Of a DNA stretch of 64,000 nucleotides, positions 24,355 through 32,639 are shown in pieces. The notes below the pieces were generated by a model. The model was not told the origin of the DNA. It searched no databases and saw only the letters and a program-made list of their open reading frames with translations. The stretch covers positions 62,001 to 126,000 of the forward strand of contig NZ_JYKY01000001.1 of assembly GCF_001042985.1 (NCBI RefSeq), in the 5' to 3' direction. The stretch is from Pseudomonas lundensis. GTDB lineage: Bacteria > Pseudomonadota > Gammaproteobacteria > Pseudomonadales > Pseudomonadaceae. Both the position numbers and the translations under genes were made by a program. Within the stretch, counting starts at the first letter, position 1; each line of letters opens with the position of its first letter.

Positions 24355-25344
24355 TTAACAGCCTTGGCCATGGGCAAGAAAATCGTTCAGTTTTGACAGT
24401 TGGCCGCATCCGATCAGTAGCCAGAGTAATATCCGGGCTTTTCGTGGGCAGAGAAATCCGCTCAGATACACACCCTTGCGGATTAAATCGATTTCCCCGC
24501 CCGCGAATCCGTAAGTGTGGAAAGCCGTTGTCCCGGCCCCCGTGCGCGAACCCACGATGACAGGGAGGTTGATCGCAATCGCCTGTAGCGCGCATGACCA
24601 CTGCTCACTGACATGACCAGCCCCCAAACCCGCAATCACCACGCCTTGATACCCCATCTGCTCCAACCGCTCAAGAATGAGGGTGTCAGCTGATAGTGAG
24701 GCTTCCAGTAACGCGATTTTGTGCGTTGTGCAGGAGGGTAAGGGCAGTGTCATTCGGGCATTACCGGGGCGCAGAAAGCGGGGCGTGCGCTCGATCATCA
24801 ATCCCACAGGGCCGAGTGTCGCAGAGGTGAAAGCATTCAGGGCCAGGGTATGGGTTTTACGAACCGAGAGTGATGCGTGAATTTCGCCATTCATGACCAC
24901 CAAGACACCCCTGCCTTTACTCGACCCACTTATCGCCACACGGCAGGCATCCAGCAGATTGGCAGGACCGTCAGCACCGGTCTCGCTGGCTGAGCGCATT
25001 GCGCCCGTTAAAACCAAGGGCGCATCGTGCGCCCACACGTACTCGAAAAACGTTGCGGATTCTTCAAGGGTGTCGGTTCCCTGGGTAATAACCACGCCTT
25101 CAGCGCCCAGGTTGATCTGCTCATTGGCCCATGCCAGCACCTCCAACAAAAGCTCAAAATCCACTGAGGCGCTGGGTAACAGGCTCAGCGTTTTGAGCCG
25201 TATGTGGGCTAATCTAGCCACTTCAGGCACAGAGGCCAGCAACTCATTACCGCCCAGCGACGGAGTAACGCCTTCGCCCGGCTCCACGCATTGCATGCTG
25301 AGGGTGCCGCCCAGTGTTGCGATGGCAATTGTCGGTCGAATCAT
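24355..25344 (-). CDS. L-asparaginase family amidohydrolase
   Basis: 329 residues, cytoplasmic (no signal peptide). Catalytic motifs of the asparaginase/glutaminase fold are present: the first threonine in ATLGGTLS (about 9-15), the second in TQGTDTLEE, and the lysine in SVRKTHTLALNAF. Members deaminate asparagine, and some act on other amides. It is the last gene of a minus-strand set with a permease-like protein and a nitrilase-family amidase, suggesting nitrogen recovery from amides. The C-terminal end (about 300-329) looks unusually hydrophobic (ARILLWLLIGCG). The symbol is left empty because the substrate is not certain. Confidence 0.88.
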   Translation of the reverse strand: MIRPTIAIATLGGTLSMQCVEPGEGVTPSLGGNELLASVPEVARLAHIRLKTLSLLPSASVDFELLLEVLAWANEQINLGAEGVVITQGTDTLEESATFFEYVWAHDAPLVLTGAMRSASETGADGPANLLDACRVAISGSSKGRGVLVVMNGEIHASLSVRKTHTLALNAFTSATLGPVGLMIERTPRFLRPGNARMTLPLPSCTTHKIALLEASLSADTLILERLEQMGYQGVVIAGLGAGHVSEQWSCALQAIAINLPVIVGSRTGAGTTAFHTYGFAGGEIDLIRKGVYLSGFLCPRKARILLWLLIGCGQLSKLNDFLAHGQGC

Positions 25345-25412
25345 GCGTTCCTCACTGATACGTAGAGGCAGGTTTCACAGATTTAAACCCGCCACGATGG
25401 CTGGCAAAAAGG

Positions 25413-26609
25413 TTAATTGGAGACCCAAAAGCAAAGGGCTGGAACAATCAGCAACGTACTGATTGCCATCGACAGGACGTTGCCGATGTAAGGGTGTACG
25501 TACGTTGGTAACCGTTGAGCAATGGCGCAGGCCAATGGCGGTGCCATTAAGGCCCCAAGAAAGGCACTGATGATCACCACCGTTGCACTGCCGCCGCAGG
25601 TCAGCACAGCGGCCGGTACCACGGAGACCAGTGGGACATACGTGGGATACCAGCCTCTTTTTTTCCATTGATGGCGCCACATCGTCACCCCCAGCAAAGA
25701 GGTCAAGGCTTGCCCTGCAACCAGATGCAGCACCAAGCCTGACCCATAGGCGGGACTCAAGGGGTTTAACCCGTAGGCCAGCAGCACGCCCACTAATAAA
25801 CCCAGACTCGCCCACTCATTACCAAAGAAAGGCGCTTCGGAAAAGTCCGCCAGAACCCGGCGCATCGTCCATAACAACCCGTAATCCGGTGCCTTTCTCG
25901 CGGGAGGTTGAGCACGTTCAGGTGCAGATTCTGACGGCCGATTCACCAGAACAGGCATTGCACGACACAGCATAAAAGCTGCCGCGCTACCGACAGCCAT
26001 CCCCAGTACATTGCCAATAACCACGGGTAATCCCAAAGGCGCGCACAGGTAATTGACGAATAACAGGCAAGCCGGGGTGACGAATAGCGCACCCAGGACG
26101 GCACCGTTAAGGGTTACTTTCCAGCCTCCACCAAAGAACAGAACCATGGCGGCAGGCAGCGATACAAACGCTGCGAATGTGGGTTGCCAGGTATCGGCGG
26201 ACAGAGTCCAGCCCCACAACGCATTGCTCAGTAACAAACCCAGCAGGGAACTGGTCACCAGCCATGGCCACAGCCCCGAGCCGTAACTGATGCTGAAGCC
26301 TTGCCACGCAGGTGCGTATCGGCTGGTCCAGTAGCCCAAAGCGGCCCCGAGCAGCAAACCGAATGAAGCCAATTCATGCTTATAGAACGCGACCTCGGTG
26401 ATGTCTCCGAGTACCCAGCGTAGCCAGGACATCGGGGACGGCAGCGCAGCCATCATCTCGCCATAGCTTGGCCAGTGTCCCGTATTTGAGTCCGTATAGC
26501 TCAGCGTCATCCAGATCGAAAAAAAAACGATGGCCAATGCGGCAGCCATGATGGCCCCTGCCAGACGGGCAGCCGCGCGTGATGTATCGCGTACTGGTGA
26601 GGAGTCCAT
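25413..26609 (-). CDS. Internally duplicated polytopic membrane protein, possible permease
   Basis: 398 residues from the ATG at 26609 (GGAGTG upstream), with about ten hydrophobic segments. Two halves are clearly homologous: half one has LRWVLGDITEVAFYKHELAS, then FGLLLGAALGYW, ISYGSGLWPWLV, FFGGGWKVTLNGAVLGALF and VVIGNVLGMAVGSAAA; half two has MRRVLADFSEAPFFGNEWAS, LGLLVGVLLAYG, PAYGSGLVLHLVAG, TCGGSATVVIISAFLGALM and PYIGNVLSMAISTLL. A Pro/Ala-rich cytoplasmic linker (about 215-245) joins them. The duplication and operon position suggest a transporter for the substrate of the flanking amidases, but I do not recognise the family. It begins 13 bases after the amidase stop. Confidence 0.75.
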   Translation of the reverse strand: MDSSPVRDTSRAAARLAGAIMAAALAIVFFSIWMTLSYTDSNTGHWPSYGEMMAALPSPMSWLRWVLGDITEVAFYKHELASFGLLLGAALGYWTSRYAPAWQGFSISYGSGLWPWLVTSSLLGLLLSNALWGWTLSADTWQPTFAAFVSLPAAMVLFFGGGWKVTLNGAVLGALFVTPACLLFVNYLCAPLGLPVVIGNVLGMAVGSAAAFMLCRAMPVLVNRPSESAPERAQPPARKAPDYGLLWTMRRVLADFSEAPFFGNEWASLGLLVGVLLAYGLNPLSPAYGSGLVLHLVAGQALTSLLGVTMWRHQWKKRGWYPTYVPLVSVVPAAVLTCGGSATVVIISAFLGALMAPPLACAIAQRLPTYVHPYIGNVLSMAISTLLIVPALCFWVSN

Positions 26610-26622
26610 GGTGGCACTCCCA

Positions 26623-27510
26623 TCAGCGTGGAAAGCAAGGGTGATAGCAATAACCCAGCATCTCGTCATACACGTCAGTGCGACGATCCCGGTGCAGATC
26701 GTTCAGGTTGTTCCAGATCGGCGCGCTGCGTGCGCTGGCCAGATCGATATCGGCGTAAAGAATGGTCTGGGTATCTGCCGGCGCGATCTCGCCAATGGGC
26801 CAGCCATTGGTGCCAGCGATCAGCGAGCACCCCAAAAAGCGCTCGCCCTGTTCTTCGCCGATACGATTGGCTGCCGCGATAAACACGTTATTAACGTGGG
26901 CTGCGGTCATCGTGAGGTAGGAGGCCATGCATTTTCCCGCCTCATCGAACAGTGGCGGCGGGGTCCAGACCCAGTTGTTCAGGCTGCAAATGATATCGGC
27001 GCCTTGCTGGGTCAGCAGTCGCGGCACCTCCGGAAACCAGATATCCCAGCAGATCAGCAGGCCAATGCGCCCAATTGGCGTTTCAAACACAGGGAAACCC
27101 AGATTGCCCGGTGTGAACCACAGCTTTTCTCGATTCCATAAGTGGGCTTTGCGATATTTGCCGATATAACCGTCCGGCCCGATCAGCAGGGCGGTGTCAA
27201 ACAACTGCATCCCCCCACGTTCCGCCAGCCCGGCCACCAGATAAATCTGATGTCGGGAAGCGAAATCACACCATGCCTGCGTACTGGGGCCGTCCGGGAT
27301 GATCTCTGCATGCAGGAAGGCGTCCTGCCGATCTGCGAACGAATAGCCGGTATTGGTCAGTTCGGGAAGCACAATCAAATTCGCCCCGTTTGCGACGGCT
27401 TCCTTGGCAAGATCCAGACTGTTATCAAGGTTGGTTTGGCGATGCCGGGTGCCAACTTGCGGATCAAATTGCACCACGGCAACGCGCACACCGCTGACAG
27501 CTTTGCTCAT
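26623..27510 (-). CDS. Nitrilase-superfamily carbon-nitrogen hydrolase (probable amidase)
   Basis: 295 residues from the ATG at 27510 (AAAGGG eight bases upstream; a GTG three codons earlier is possible). The catalytic triad of the superfamily is visible: Glu in LIVLPELTNTGY, Lys in KYRKAHLWNREK and Cys in GLLICWDIWFPEVP. Family members hydrolyse aliphatic or carbamoyl amides or nitriles; CWDxxFPE is more common in amidases and carbamoylases than in true nitrilases. First gene of an operon with a membrane protein and an asparaginase. A flavin amino-acid monooxygenase remnant lies just upstream on the same strand, a pairing known from lysine catabolism (DavB/DavA). Confidence 0.85.
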   Translation of the reverse strand: MSKAVSGVRVAVVQFDPQVGTRHRQTNLDNSLDLAKEAVANGANLIVLPELTNTGYSFADRQDAFLHAEIIPDGPSTQAWCDFASRHQIYLVAGLAERGGMQLFDTALLIGPDGYIGKYRKAHLWNREKLWFTPGNLGFPVFETPIGRIGLLICWDIWFPEVPRLLTQQGADIICSLNNWVWTPPPLFDEAGKCMASYLTMTAAHVNNVFIAAANRIGEEQGERFLGCSLIAGTNGWPIGEIAPADTQTILYADIDLASARSAPIWNNLNDLHRDRRTDVYDEMLGYCYHPCFPR

Positions 27511-27519
27511 GACTGACAC

Positions 27520-27796
27520 CCTTTCTTGTTGGTATGAAGGTGTTCAGTAAGAGGATTTGTCAGCTCTGGCGTCTATCGGCGGCGTCTTCTCGGCTTGTAG
27601 TACGTTGCCCGCATCTTGGTAAGGTAGGTCAATATTTCCTACGCCATGAAGGTTTGAATTCTGTTTGCACTGCTGATGGTACAATTTTTAATGAATAGTA
27701 ATAAATTTTATTGTGAACCTGATGCTGATTTTGTAAGTTTATTGGTTAATATTTTTTAGTTGTGTTTGGAGTCTTAGGTTGTGGGTGGGCGATGAT
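27520..27796. other. AT-rich intergenic region at the left edge of an islet
   Basis: 277 bases. From about 27640 the base composition turns visibly AT-rich, unlike the genes on the left. It should hold the promoter of the amidase operon (minus strand) near its left end. No terminator or repeat could be defined. Confidence 0.45.
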
Positions 27797-29752
27797 TTAT
27801 ATCTTTGGTCTTGTTTGATATTCGGGGTAATTCTCTAGTCTGAATCCGCCGTTAAACATGGCATGAGTTGTGTTGCATAAGTTAATGACAGCATCAATTG
27901 CCCCTCTAAGGCAAGGTTCGGTCCAGCCGGCATCAACAGAAAAAGATTCGCCTGATAGATAGAGTCCTGATATATGAGCATGGTCTCGGTTGTATTTCAT
28001 GAGGCTGACCGCATCGTAATAGGTCCCTGCGCGATATAGTTTTGCGCATCCTAATGCGTTTTTGTCAGTCATCCAGCGCTGCACAAATGATTTTTTTGAA
28101 TCAATGAAGGGTGAGATAGGCGTTTTTATATTTCCTGAGCGCAATAGGATGCGATCAAGCTCGGCTAGGCATTTGGTAGTTAATTCTTGATCCTCGAAAG
28201 ATGCTAATTTGGTTGCGTCATCTTCCCATGTGTAGCTAAGTAATATACAGTCGTATGGATAGTTTTCGTGATACCTGTAGGTGTACACATCGTGAATAAA
28301 GCTATCAGTTACGATTGTTTGTGGTATTTTTTTATTTTCAGATAAAAAATTCTTTTTTAGTGGGGCGTAGATCTTGCAACTGGTTTCCCAATGGGCGCTT
28401 TTATATGCATTGATAATTGAGTGCGGTAACATGGATTGGCTGAAATTTTCTAATTGAATATGTGTCTCGATTATCCATGATGGCAGGGTCATAATGACTG
28501 CATCGAAGTTATCGCTCCGTTCAGACTTTTCAGTAGGGTTGGAGATATTCCAATCATATGTTACTCGAATTTGTCCATTTTCGAGCTTGCTTAAGCGAGT
28601 CACTGAAGAGTCAGTTAAAAATCCACTTCCGCGCTTCAGGCAATGGTCGTAAAAAGAAACGCCGGATAGGCTTGTTTTCATGAACAACATACACTCGTCA
28701 AGGGCTGCCAGACCAAGATACCGGGGTGGTTGAAAACTTAAATTATTCGAGTCTTTCAGAGAATCATCTCCCAAATACGGAGAGGGCTTTGGATTGCCCT
28801 CGGTGTCAATTCGGCCATGTATCAGCTGCAAATTGCTACTAAAACCAAAAATTGCCGTGCGGAGAGGGTAGAGGCAGCAAATGTCATAAAAAGCTCCCCA
28901 GCTACCATCTCCAATCCCTATAGAGTAAAAAATGGCCGACTCTTCCGTACTCATTCCCAGTCCGCCGAAATCTCCCGGTGTATTCGATGACCACTTTGAA
29001 AGAGCCGGTAACGTCACTAATTCACGGAAGGGAAGGTTTTGATAGCGTGCAACGATAGCTGCCCATGTAGACTCCCAGTCTGAAGTTCCATATATTCGTG
29101 CCACGGTATCTGTCATTTGGTCTGCGAAACGGCGCCATTTTTTTATATATACCAGAGAGTTTCTCGCCAGGAGGTGGGGTATGACCCTCCGGATTTTTCC
29201 AAATCAGCATTTGAGGTTCGGGTTGATCTTCAAGTTTTCCTTCTTGCAAATAAATCCCGGTACTTCTAACGTGCGGTGTGCCAGGGTTAGGGAAGTCTGA
29301 AAGTGATAGTTCGAATAGTTTGCTGTAATAGGCCATTAATGATTGGCCCTCAGTGGGAGGTTCGCCGGCTTTGTTGAAGAGAGGTAAACGCATAGCACCC
29401 ATCTCAAAGGGAGTACTGCCTAGTAATGGAGAATGGTCATGACTTACAATTGAGAAGTGACGCCCGCCAATGCGATTGGATTGTTCAATTAATGTGATGT
29501 TGGTAAAGCCGCAGCGAAGTAGTTCGTGTGCAGCATCAATCCCGTAATGCCAGCACCCACGATGCAGATTTTATAATCTGGTTGTGTTGAGTTGGCGATT
29601 CCAAATTGTTGCTCAACTAATTTTCGATAGTTGAAGCACAGATCCGGTGGCCCTGGGAAACGTCCCCTCCATCCACTTTCTAGGTGTTCAATTTGTTGCT
29701 TGGCAGCAAAGGCGGGATAGTCATAGGTAGATCCAATCGTCACGGTGATCAT
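27797..29752 (-). pseudogene. Flavin amino-acid 2-monooxygenase/oxidase gene with two frameshifts
   Basis: Three reading-frame segments together encode one flavin amine oxidase of about 650 residues. Segment one (29752 to about 29537) has the FAD Rossmann motif ICIVGAGITGL. A missing base near 29537 (GGATTGATGC where GGATTGGATGC would read LDAAHELL) shifts into segment two, which continues through IEQSNRIGGRHFS and EMGAMRLP. An extra A in a run of seven (29138-29144) shifts into segment three, which restores KKWRRFADQMTDTVARIYG and runs to the stop, including LLSYTWEDDA and the C-terminal FAD contact LYLSGESFSVDAGWTEPCLRGAI. These motifs resemble tryptophan (IaaM), lysine (DavB) and phenylalanine 2-monooxygenases. 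AT-rich codon use suggests acquisition from elsewhere. Confidence 0.8.
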
Positions 29753-29981
29753 TCCATAATTAGTTGTTGTCTATGAGGCGAATTTTAGATGTGCATGGTG
29801 TGGCTGAGGTGGTACATGTTTAGAGTTTTTAATATTTCTAAATTGAATAATTTTTCGGTGGAGTGTTGTCAGTATTCTTCGTATGGCGGAGTTACATGAT
29901 TTGCGATGGTATGCATGTTATGACCGAGTAACCTTTTGCTGTTCTAAGTCTCGCTGTTTGTGTCAGCCTCGGATTTTTTTA
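29753..29981. other. AT-rich non-coding region left of the insertion sequence
   Basis: 229 bases, AT-rich as the preceding pseudogene, whose promoter it probably contains. It ends in a run of T followed by the TA that flanks the insertion sequence. No gene seen. Confidence 0.4.
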
Positions 29982-29995
29982 GGCTCTGTACGAAA
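29982..29995 (+). repeat. Left terminal inverted repeat of the IS
   Basis: GGCTCTGTACGAAA, exact complement of the right end at 30909-30922. Confidence 0.9.
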
Positions 29996-30071
29996 TCAGC
30001 CGAAACCAATTTGAATTCCGCAGGCGCCGAGTTTCAGTAAAGTCCGCGACCATCAAAGGCAGGAGCCCACG

Positions 30072-30473
30072 ATGGCCAAACGATACAAACTCCCCGACGC
30101 CGCCTGGGATTTGGTTGCAGACATCTTCTATGAACTCCGCCGCAGTGGGCGCCCACGAGCAGATGATTGCATGATGCTCAACGGCGTCCTCTGGGTGCTC
30201 TGTTCTGGCGCTGCCTGGCGCGATATGCCTGAGCGCTTTGGCCCATGGTCGACGGTTTATCAGCGCATCCGTGATTGGCGCAATCGCGGAGCGTTTGACC
30301 AGATGCTCAAGCGGCTTCACATCAAACTCAACGAGCAAGGGTTAATTGATCTGGAGACCTGGATGATTGACTCCACCGCAGTACGAGCAACCCGGACCTC
30401 ATCTGATGCTGGGAAAAAAGGGGGCCTGAAGAACCGCAAGATCATGCGCTCGGGCGCAGCCGGGGCGGCCTGA
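30072..30473 (+). CDS. IS5-family transposase, upstream frame (OrfA)
   Basis: 133 residues if read without shifting. It holds the N-terminal DUF4096-like region (LPDAAWDLVADIF, RPRADDCMMLNGVLWVLCSGAAWRDMPERFGPW) and the first catalytic Asp in WMIDSTAVRA. The frame ends at a TGA 50 bases past the run GGGAAAAAAGGGGG (30411-30424). Slipping back one base at the A6 run gives the family sequence PEEPQDHALGRSRGG and joins the second frame. Programmed -1 frameshifting is usual in this IS group; loss of one G from the run is the alternative explanation. Confidence 0.85.
   Translation: MAKRYKLPDAAWDLVADIFYELRRSGRPRADDCMMLNGVLWVLCSGAAWRDMPERFGPWSTVYQRIRDWRNRGAFDQMLKRLHIKLNEQGLIDLETWMIDSTAVRATRTSSDAGKKGGLKNRKIMRSGAAGAA
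30414..30424 (+). promoter_or_regulatory. Candidate -1 translational frameshift site
   Basis: AAAAAAGGGGG within the transposase gene. Zero frame reads AAA AAA GGG; a -1 slip leads into the frame that encodes the conserved GRSRGGLTTK segment. I cannot see a convincing downstream stimulator by eye. Confidence 0.55.
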
Positions 30474-30925
30474 CCACCAAAATCCATATGCTGTGCGATG
30501 CCAACGGTGTCCCGCTGAAGTTCCTATTATCCGGTGGACAGGCCAGTGACATTGCTTACGCTCAGCCGTTGCTCGACGAAGCGTACATACCCAGCTTGCG
30601 CGGTCGCCCTCGCAATCGCTGCCGATGGTTGCTGGCGGACAAAGGCTATGACGGTGAAGCGTTGCGTCGCTACTGCGACCGGTATCGGATGCAGCCGGTG
30701 ATTCCTCTGCACAGTATGAAGCGCAAACCTAAGCCGGGGTTACCGAGATTGTTTGATCGTCCCAAGTACCGACAGCGCAATATCATCGAGCGTATGTTTG
30801 GCTGGCTGAAGGAGAACCGCCGCATCGTTACGCGCTTCGACAAACTCGCGAAAAGTTATGCGGCGATGGTCTCTCTGGCCTGCGCCATGCGATGTTTACG
30901 ACATTACTTTTCGTACAGAGCCTAA
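30419..30925 (+). CDS. IS5-family transposase, downstream frame (OrfB)
   Basis: Read from the shift site; the first ATG in this frame is at 30488. After DHALGRSRGGLTTKIHM it carries the second catalytic Asp (LLADKGYDGEALR) and the Glu of the DDE triad in the block RNIIERMFGWLKENRRI (Y2-type RxxxExxxxxLK). The stop TAA (30923-30925) lies outside the element: TA comes from the target duplication and A from flanking DNA. The product is expected only as a fusion with the upstream frame. Confidence 0.8.
   Translation, partial: RGPEEPQDHALGRSRGGLTTKIHMLCDANGVPLKFLLSGGQASDIAYAQPLLDEAYIPSLRGRPRNRCRWLLADKGYDGEALRRYCDRYRMQPVIPLHSMKRKPKPGLPRLFDRPKYRQRNIIERMFGWLKENRRIVTRFDKLAKSYAAMVSLACAMRCLRHYFSYRA
30909..30922 (-). 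repeat. Right terminal inverted repeat of the IS
   Basis: TTTCGTACAGAGCC on the plus strand. The last transposase sense codon GCC forms the very end of the element. Confidence 0.9.
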
Positions 30926-30929
30926 GGAC

Positions 30930-32477
30930 CTATTTCAACCCCAACCGCTTGGCCAGTCGCCCCAGATTGGCCCGGTCCAGTCCCAGTTCGCGTGCGGCGC
31001 TGGCCCAGTTGTGTTGATGGCGCTCCAGGCAGGCGCTGATGAGGTTTCTTTGGTAGTGCTCAGTCGCTTGGCGCAAGTCGCCGGTTGTCTCGGGCAGTGC
31101 GGTGGGTGTGGGTTGGGCCGCCTCGGTGACGCGGGTGGAGGGTAGGTCCAGGTCGTGGGCGGTGAGGGTCAGTATGCGCGGGCGTGTCGGGCAGTTGCCC
31201 AGGGCTTTGAGGGCGCTGCGGCCGATGAGGTGTTCCAGCTCGCGCACGTTGCCCGGCCAGTCGTAATGCACCAGCGCGGCTTGCGCGTCGGGGCTCAGGC
31301 GTAAGCTGCCCAGGCCCATGCGTGAGCGGTTTTGCTCAAGGAAGAAGCCGCTGAGCAGTAACACGTCGCGCCCGCGTTCGCGCAGGGCGGGTACTTTAAG
31401 TGGGTAGACGCTGAGGCGATGGTAGAAGTCGGCGCGGTAGCGGCCGCTGCGCACTTCTTCAGCAAGGTCGCGGTTGGTGGCGGCGATCAGGCGAACGTCA
31501 ACGCGGTGCTCCTGATCCGATCCCAAACGTTGCAACTGGCCGCTCTGGAGCACGCGCAGCAGTTTGGCTTGTACGGTGAGTGACAGTTCGCCCACTTCGT
31601 CGAGGAACAGCGTGCCGCCGTTGGCCAGTTCGAATTTGCCCCGCCGATCGTTGGTGGCGCCGGTGAAGGCGCCGCGTACGTGGCCGAACAGTTCGCTTTC
31701 GACCAACGTGTCGGGCAGCGCCGCGCAATTGAGGCTGATCATCGGTTTGTCAGCGCGTGGTGAGGCGGCATGAATCGCTTGCGCCACCAGCTCTTTGCCC
31801 ACACCCGTTTCGCCGGTGATCAGGACCGTCAGGTCACTGCTGCCCACCAGCGCGATTTCGTCGATCAGACGTTTGTGGGTTTTGCTCTGGCCTATCAATT
31901 CTTTGTGGGGGGAGCCGTTGGCCTGCCGGTACAGCTCGGCCTTGAGTTGTTCGTCTTCCACCCGCAACGCCAGCCGTTCAATACGCTGGGCCACGTTTAC
32001 CGTAGCGGCCGCGAGGCTGGCGAAGGCTTGCAGGGCATCCAGCTCGATGGGTTCGAAGCGTTTAGGGTCCAGGGCATCCAGGGTCAGCAGTCCCCAGGGT
32101 TTCTCGTCAATGAACAGCGGGCAACCCATGCAATCGTGAATTTCCAGATGCTCGGCCAGCCCGTCCACTAGGCCGTCGTACGGGTCGGGGAGGTCGCAAT
32201 TACTGGGGAATCGTGTCGGGCCGGGGCTGCTGAGCAACACGTCAAAGCGCGGGTGTTCGCTGACCTTGAAGCGTCGTCCGAGGGTGTCGAGGCTCAGGCC
32301 GTCAACCGCCAGCGGCACCAGCCACTCGCCATCAAGGCGCAGCAAGGCGGCGGCATCGCACGGCAGCAGAGCGCGCATGGCCTCAAGCAAGCGGCGGTAA
32401 CGCTCGCTCTCTGGCAGTTCGCGGGACAGGTCAGCGACCAGGGGCAATAACGTGGTGAGCAGAAGTCTTGCAGTCAT
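30930..32477 (-). CDS. norR: Nitric-oxide-responsive sigma-54 activator NorR (FhpR-type)
   Basis: Enhancer-binding protein that activates sigma-54 promoters of NO detoxification genes. 515 residues: N-terminal GAF domain (about 20-170) that binds NO through non-haem iron, AAA+ domain (about 190-420) with Walker A GETGVGKE, the sigma-54 contact GAFTGA and Walker [13 protein letters not shown], and a C-terminal Fis-type helix-turn-helix ([25 protein letters not shown]). It is divergent from hmp with NorR-like sites between them, as with fhpR and fhp of P. aeruginosa. The stop codon lies eight bases from the end of an insertion sequence. Confidence 0.93.
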   Translation of the reverse strand: MTARLLLTTLLPLVADLSRELPESERYRRLLEAMRALLPCDAAALLRLDGEWLVPLAVDGLSLDTLGRRFKVSEHPRFDVLLSSPGPTRFPSNCDLPDPYDGLVDGLAEHLEIHDCMGCPLFIDEKPWGLLTLDALDPKRFEPIELDALQAFASLAAATVNVAQRIERLALRVEDEQLKAELYRQANGSPHKELIGQSKTHKRLIDEIALVGSSDLTVLITGETGVGKELVAQAIHAASPRADKPMISLNCAALPDTLVESELFGHVRGAFTGATNDRRGKFELANGGTLFLDEVGELSLTVQAKLLRVLQSGQLQRLGSDQEHRVDVRLIAATNRDLAEEVRSGRYRADFYHRLSVYPLKVPALRERGRDVLLLSGFFLEQNRSRMGLGSLRLSPDAQAALVHYDWPGNVRELEHLIGRSALKALGNCPTRPRILTLTAHDLDLPSTRVTEAAQPTPTALPETTGDLRQATEHYQRNLISACLERHQHNWASAARELGLDRANLGRLAKRLGLK

Positions 32478-32491
32478 TTTGACCTCATGTA

Positions 32492-32502
32492 GTCGAACCG
32501 AC
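32492..32502 (+). promoter_or_regulatory. NorR-type operator 1
   Basis: GTCGAACCGAC fits the GT-N7-AC core known for NorR and is part of a 15-base palindrome TAGTCGAACCGACTA. Confidence 0.65.
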
Positions 32503-32517
32503 TATAAATCAGCCTGA

Positions 32518-32528
32518 GTCATAATGAC
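32518..32528 (+). promoter_or_regulatory. NorR-type operator 2
   Basis: GTCATAATGAC, second GT-N7-AC site within the palindrome AGTCATAATGACT, 26 bases from the first. A weaker third copy (TTTTAACTGAC) is at 32537-32547. Confidence 0.65.
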
Positions 32529-32568
32529 TAATATTGTTTTAACTGACTGTTTTTAAAGGGTTTAAAAG

Positions 32569-32585
32569 TTGGCACGGATTCTGAT
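32569..32585 (+). promoter_or_regulatory. Sigma-54-type -24/-12 promoter of hmp
   Basis: TTGGCACGGATTCTGAT: a perfect -24 element (TTGGCACG) with correct spacing to a -12 element that reads CTGAT instead of TTGCA. Start of transcription is expected about 12 bases further, some 45 bases before the hmp ATG. Confidence 0.65.
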
Positions 32586-32639
32586 ACCTCAATGGTCATC
32601 AAGTTTTAGTTACTGCCTACGTGCTCTGGAGTCACCTTT

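Larger units (their letters stand above)
29982..30922 (+). mobile_element. IS5-family (IS427-like) insertion sequence, 941 bases
   Basis: Perfect 14-base terminal inverted repeats (GGCTCTGTACGAAA at the left, its complement at the right) bound two transposase reading frames. The dinucleotide TA flanks both ends (29980-29981 and 30923-30924), consistent with a TA target duplication. The element sits eight bases from the norR stop codon and at the right edge of an AT-rich islet. Both ends and both reading frames look intact, so it could be active. Confidence 0.9.

Noticed and set aside
29138..29144. Programmed frameshifting at the A7 run of the monooxygenase gene
   Set aside because: The shift needed here skips one A (+1), not the usual -1 slip, and another independent frameshift lies upstream; mutation or sequencing error is simpler.
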